Source: Toxoplasma gondii ME49
Lineage: Eukaryota; Apicomplexa; Conoidasida; Eucoccidiorida; Sarcocystidae
DNA: 64,000 nucleotides
Reading direction: 5' to 3'
Assembly: GCF_000006565.2 (NCBI RefSeq)
Contig: NC_031474.1
Location: 1,550,001 to 1,614,000 of the forward strand
The notes below the pieces were generated by a model. That model saw only the letters and a program-made list of their open reading frames with translations. It made no database searches and was not told where the DNA came from. Position 1 is the first letter of the stretch; every line of letters starts with the position of its first letter. Both the position numbers and the translations under genes were made by a program. Below are positions 60,744 through 64,000 of the stretch, piece after piece.

Positions 60744-63682
60744 GTGTATGCATATACGTATAAATATGTGTATATTATGTATATATATATGTATATATTG
60801 AACGTTCTTGTGGAGAATTTCGGTTTTGTTGCAGATTGTTTGATCTCTCTGAGGATCGCTTCACTTGCATTCTGCCTCGGTCTCCTGCTGTCTCGTCTGT
60901 CGGCGACGCCGCCTCGACGAGGAGGCGCATGCAGAGTGTCTTGCCTCTCGTGCTCCGTCGCTGTCGGGGGATTCTCCAGCGTTTCGCAACTTCTTCGATG
61001 TCTTCTCCAACTTCTGCTTCGAGTGCGAGTGTCAATTCTTCTGTAAATTCATTGGGTTCCCTTCCTTGCTCGGGGGCGGAGGCCCACCGCAGCGCCGGCC
61101 GTCTTCCTTCGGGTGACCGGGGAGCCTCATCTTCGGTGAGTTCTGAGAAACAACGAGGAAAGGAAGCTTTCTGTAGACAACGACGGCGCGGAGGACCTTG
61201 GCTGTTGTGCCTCACCCGAATGGCGAGAGGGGAAGAGAGAGCCTGGAGTGCGTTCGCGAAGCCTTGAGGCGAATTTGAGTCGATGGAAATGAAACTACGA
61301 AGATGTCTCCAGTAGACCTTTCGCCGCCTTCAGACCCTTCGCTCCAGCATGCCTGTCCCTGCTGTTTCTTCTAACATTTCTAAAGATTCAAAACGTTCAT
61401 CCGCCAAGCGAGAGTCGCTGAAAAACTCACGGCCGTTCATGCGAGAAGTGGAGCGGGATGAGAGACTCGGAGGAGCGTTGAAGGAGAAGCAAAGAACGAG
61501 AGAGAGAAAAGGGAGAGTTGAAGGAGATGCGGATGCCGACTTGTCCACTGTTCATGCTTCGAGACGAGAGTTCCCGGTAGTCGGTGACTCTTCAGTTTCT
61601 CCCGTCTTGTCCTCGTAACTCCTGCAGGTAGTACTGTGGGGATACGCGCCAGCAGCTCTCGACGAACGTTTATTTGCTCATAATAGATGTTAAGTGAGAG
61701 GTGAAAAGTGAACTGTGGTGCGTCGGAGAGCGCTCGATTTTAATAGAGTCAGGGGAAAAACGCAGGATTTTGCCGGGCGAGGAAAGGAGGAAAGACCCCC
61801 GAGATGAAAAAAGGAATTTGAGAAGCAGTGGCAAAACAGAGCCCCGGTCAAAGCCTTCAGTCGGAGACAGGGGAGAGAAAATGGATGTCGATCTTTTTGC
61901 GTAGTTCACCTCCCGTTACGTTTTCTTTCATCCTGCGTTCGGAACCGTCCTCGCGTTCCTCTTCACTGCAGAGGATGCACAGAAGAAAAGGAGATCCCGC
62001 TTCTTCTGTGTGTGTAGTGAGGGACAGCGAGAACCGTAGCGCGATTCGCTGTGCTTCCCTGCAGAAAAGAGAAACCGAGCGCCTCCGGTGCACTTTGGTT
62101 CTGAAGGAAGAGGAAGCGCCTCTTGCGCATCCGTTTTCTGTCTGTTACTGTCAAGCCGCAAACGTAAACGTACGTCTTGTGCACCGTTTGCATGCAGGAG
62201 AGGAACTCCAGTGTGTTGGGACTGTCTCAAGGAGAATGGAGTCCTCCTTCATCTTGTCAGTCAGTTTGTCTTTTCTCTCTGCAGTACCCTACGCGGTCGC
62301 CGCAACTCGGACGATTTCAGCTCCTGCTCTTTGTGCTCTCGCGTCTCCGCTCTCTGCGAACCTCTCCCCTTGCCTTCGAAGAAGACCAAGAGAAGGACGA
62401 TGAGTTCCAAGCTCTCGAAGAAAGTGCAGGTCCAGACAGTGGCGACTGCCTGCAGGGCGATGCTCGCGGCCTGCAAGCAGTCAGGCCGCAGCAGCGGCGC
62501 GCCGCGGCGCTACGAGCGTCGGGTGAGAAGAAGAGCGCAAGCGGACTTGAGGAATTCGGGGAGTTTACAGAGAGAGAGAGAGATCAAGAAGCAGAAACGC
62601 GAGAAGCGGAGCAAGAAACACGAAAGAGCGAGAAACAACAGCGAAGGAAACAGAACGAGAGAAATCCCTTGCGCGTCGCTTCTTCGCGCTGTTTTCTGCA
62701 CCTCGCTCCGGTTCTTTTTTCTCCGCTCTCTTCCAGTCTGGAGGTCTCTCTTGCGGCGAGGAATTCTGAATCCGAAACTCGGTTTCACAGCGAATGAGCG
62801 ACCACCGATGGCTGACGAATCGCGACTCGCTCCCGTCGCCTTCCCGATGCTGGCTTTTGCAAGCAGTTCTCTCGGCCCCGGCCGCCTTCACTGTCAGATG
62901 TTTTCGTTTTCTCTCTTTTTCAGGATCCAAGGCGCATCTCCTTCTTCTCCTTCCTCAACTCATTGCATGCATTGGCTGCGACGACAGGTACGTTCGACCT
63001 CGGCCGCGAATCGAGGTGCTCTCCTGGTATAACGGACTGACCTCGCGACGTTTAGAAATATACAGATTCATTTTCCCCTTTCGGATTTCCTGTTTTGCCC
63101 TCGTTTCTGGACGCTTCTGCTCTCTTCCTCTCCGTTTCCCCTTGTGTTCTTGCTTGTCATTCTGCGGCTCTGTGGTGCTCCGTTCACTTTGTTTTTCTGT
63201 ACGCGGAGCTGCAGCTTTCCTTTTTCTCTTTGTTCCTTCTCTCTTGTGCCTCGATGTAGAGAAGACCTAGCGAACAGAGACTGTCTCAGGAACAGGAAGC
63301 GATAATGTTGATCCATTCTCTACCTGATTTCCGCGCCGTTTGTCTCGGCCTTTTTTTCTCTCGCCGTGTGTCTGTTTCCTCTTTCCACCCTTTCTGTGTT
63401 TCTGTTTCTTCTCTTCTTCTTCGTCTCCTTTTCTTTTGCTTTCTCCTCTGTGTTTCTCTCGCCTTCCGTGTCGCCGTCTCTCTCCATGAGGTTCTTGCGC
63501 CGGCTCTGTGGACTTTCTTTTCCTCTCGTTTCTTCAGATCTGTGCGTCGCGAAATCCAAGCGGTGCTGGGAAGTCTCTGCAGGGAACTGGGCGTCGAAGA
63601 AGAAGCTTCGCTAGGCAGCCTCGCGCCCCGCACTGCGAGCGCCGCGCCAGCCGAGGCGAAGCGCGCGAAGCCAGGCGCGTAG
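45654..63682 (+). CDS. MON2: MON2 homologue, Golgi/endosome trafficking scaffold (11 exons, about 4258 aa)
   Basis: MON2/Ysl2 is a peripheral protein of late Golgi and endosomes, related to large Arf-GEFs but without a Sec7 domain; I see no Sec7-like block here. Exons: 45654-49340, 50096-53041, 53236-53888, 54430-55096, 55609-57798, 58173-59840, 60184-60401, 60835-61135, 62285-62522, 62924-62987, 63538-63682. Every junction is in phase and the sum is exactly 4259 codons. The start is GACAAATGG. Family blocks: DCB-like helices from about 170 (KISMLALSLLQRLL, LKVLQTALLLLAP), HUS from about 720 (VQHRGLLRLLKQEVCP, LWQRVVALEAVKELCAW), AFRAVGFLWTLAD, LAVDPRPEVRNCALRSL, HHSRDSAAKQWAETVV (about 2513), VLPLVLRRCRGILQRF, QLLLFVLSRLRSLR and GSKAHLLLLLPQLIACIGC near the end. 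Human MON2 is about 1700 aa; the excess is low-complexity insertions. Exon 6 could instead start at 58332, also in phase. Confidence 0.9.
51026..51169 (+). repeat. 18-bp tandem repeat, 8 copies, coding for QATSRD units in MON2
   Basis: Eight consecutive 18-base units (CAAGCGACCTCACGAGAC type) encode the hexapeptide QATSRD. Two units have Val for Ala and one has Ser for Thr. The array sits in frame within MON2 exon 2, in an insertion between conserved blocks, so length changes would keep the frame. Confidence 0.95.
54780..54862 (+). repeat. TCT-rich poly-Ser coding tract in MON2 exon 4
   Basis: Repeated TCTTCT/TCTCTC units encode an almost pure Ser run (with Val and Leu) just after the conserved block near residue 2513. 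A similar tract at about 54590-54670 precedes that block. This is low complexity inside coding sequence. Confidence 0.85.
55490..55560. repeat. (TA)n/(TATG)n microsatellite in MON2 intron 4
   Basis: This AT-only tract lies in the intron 55097-55608, preceded by a CTAT/CTGT-rich tetranucleotide region (about 55280-55440). Apparent ORFs through it consist of Tyr, Ile and Met repeats and are artefacts. Confidence 0.9.
57384..57479 (+). repeat. 24-bp tandem repeat, 4 copies, coding for EEDQKREQ in MON2 exon 5
   Basis: Four 24-base units encode the octapeptide EEDQKREQ, with one Arg-to-Ser change in unit 3 and Gln-to-Arg at the end of unit 4. They form a charged, probably helical insertion between conserved helical blocks of MON2. 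Frame is preserved by any change in copy number. Confidence 0.95.
59895..60032. repeat. (TA)n/(CATA)n microsatellites in MON2 intron 6
   Basis: Two AT-rich runs (about 59895-59980 and 60009-60030) are separated by a short unique stretch, in the intron 59841-60183. Confidence 0.85.
60440..60800. repeat. Clustered (TA)n and (TATG)n microsatellites in MON2 intron 7
   Basis: The intron 60402-60834 contains AT-only arrays at about 60440-60505 and 60698-60800, with TATG units mixed in. Between them is ordinary sequence without a convincing exon. Confidence 0.85.
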
Positions 63683-64000
63683 GAGAGGCAGAGGAAGAGT
63701 TTTTTCCAACGGAGAGAGGAAGCAAGCAGAGGAGAAGAAGGGAGGGTGGAGGAGCAGTGCAGAGTTCGAGAGGAAGAAGAGCAAACGCACAAGAAACGAT
63801 CTTCTCCAGAGAGGCATGCGAAGAGACGGAACATCTCTGTAGGAGACGTTCCGGACACAGCGAAAGAAGAAAGAAGGTTCGGAAGAAAAACCGGAAATCC
63901 GTTCGCTGTGTGACAAGTGCGAGAGAGAGACTGAGGAAGTCGGAGAAGGCAGAAAACAGAGAGATCATCAACTAGAGACAGCGAGAGAGGGTCTTTTGAG
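63683..64000. other. Presumed MON2 3' UTR
   Basis: This is a purine-rich stretch (AGAGGAAG-type) directly after the MON2 stop codon. Frames through it on both strands lack any recognisable motif. Confidence 0.5.

Overview
The window looks like nuclear DNA of a tissue-cyst-forming coccidian apicomplexan (the Toxoplasma/Hammondia/Neospora group). The reasons are long GC-rich exons with Ser-, Glu- and Arg-rich low-complexity insertions, short CT-rich introns with GT/AG borders, start codons in an (A)AAAATGG-type context, TGCATGC motifs, and gene content such as a MON2 orthologue and a U1-70K protein. There are no bacterial operons, and I recognised no rRNA, tRNA, CRISPR array or transposon. The exact species cannot be settled from the sequence alone.

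Layout from left to right. The first 1.5 kb probably holds the 3' end of a + strand gene for an acidic protein, and a doubtful small ORF follows. At 4994-10595 (+) is a two-exon gene for a helical-repeat protein whose C-terminus resembles the lead-in to a RAP domain, possibly mitochondrial. At 12827-13867 (-) is U1-70K of the U1 snRNP, in two exons; the second exon is tiny and carries the last RS-rich residues. From 14 to 21.7 kb the sequence is mostly gene-poor, with a small two-exon orphan (16784-17722, +) and a weak secreted-protein candidate on the other strand. At 21777-25817 (+) is a large single-exon orphan with a signal-anchor and an Arg/Ser-rich leader.

At 28088-35567 (+) is an eleven- or twelve-exon gene for a DUF155/RMND1-like (Rmd1/Sif2) membrane protein. 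At 38177-44098 (+) is a multi-exon gene that I tentatively link to flagellar FAP92/CFAP92-type proteins. From 45654 to 63682 (+), eleven phase-consistent exons encode a very large (about 4258 aa) MON2 homologue, a peripheral Golgi/endosome trafficking protein.

The genes do not form a pathway. Most of the set is housekeeping: splicing (U1-70K), Golgi-endosome traffic (MON2) and probably mitochondrial biology (the DUF155 protein and the RAP-like protein). A possible male-gamete flagellar protein and two orphans make up the rest. Exon coordinates come from manual splice-site and phase reading. For U1-70K, MON2, the RAP-like gene and the DUF155 gene, the summed exon lengths give whole codon numbers; in the DUF155 gene this needs one 25-nt microexon.
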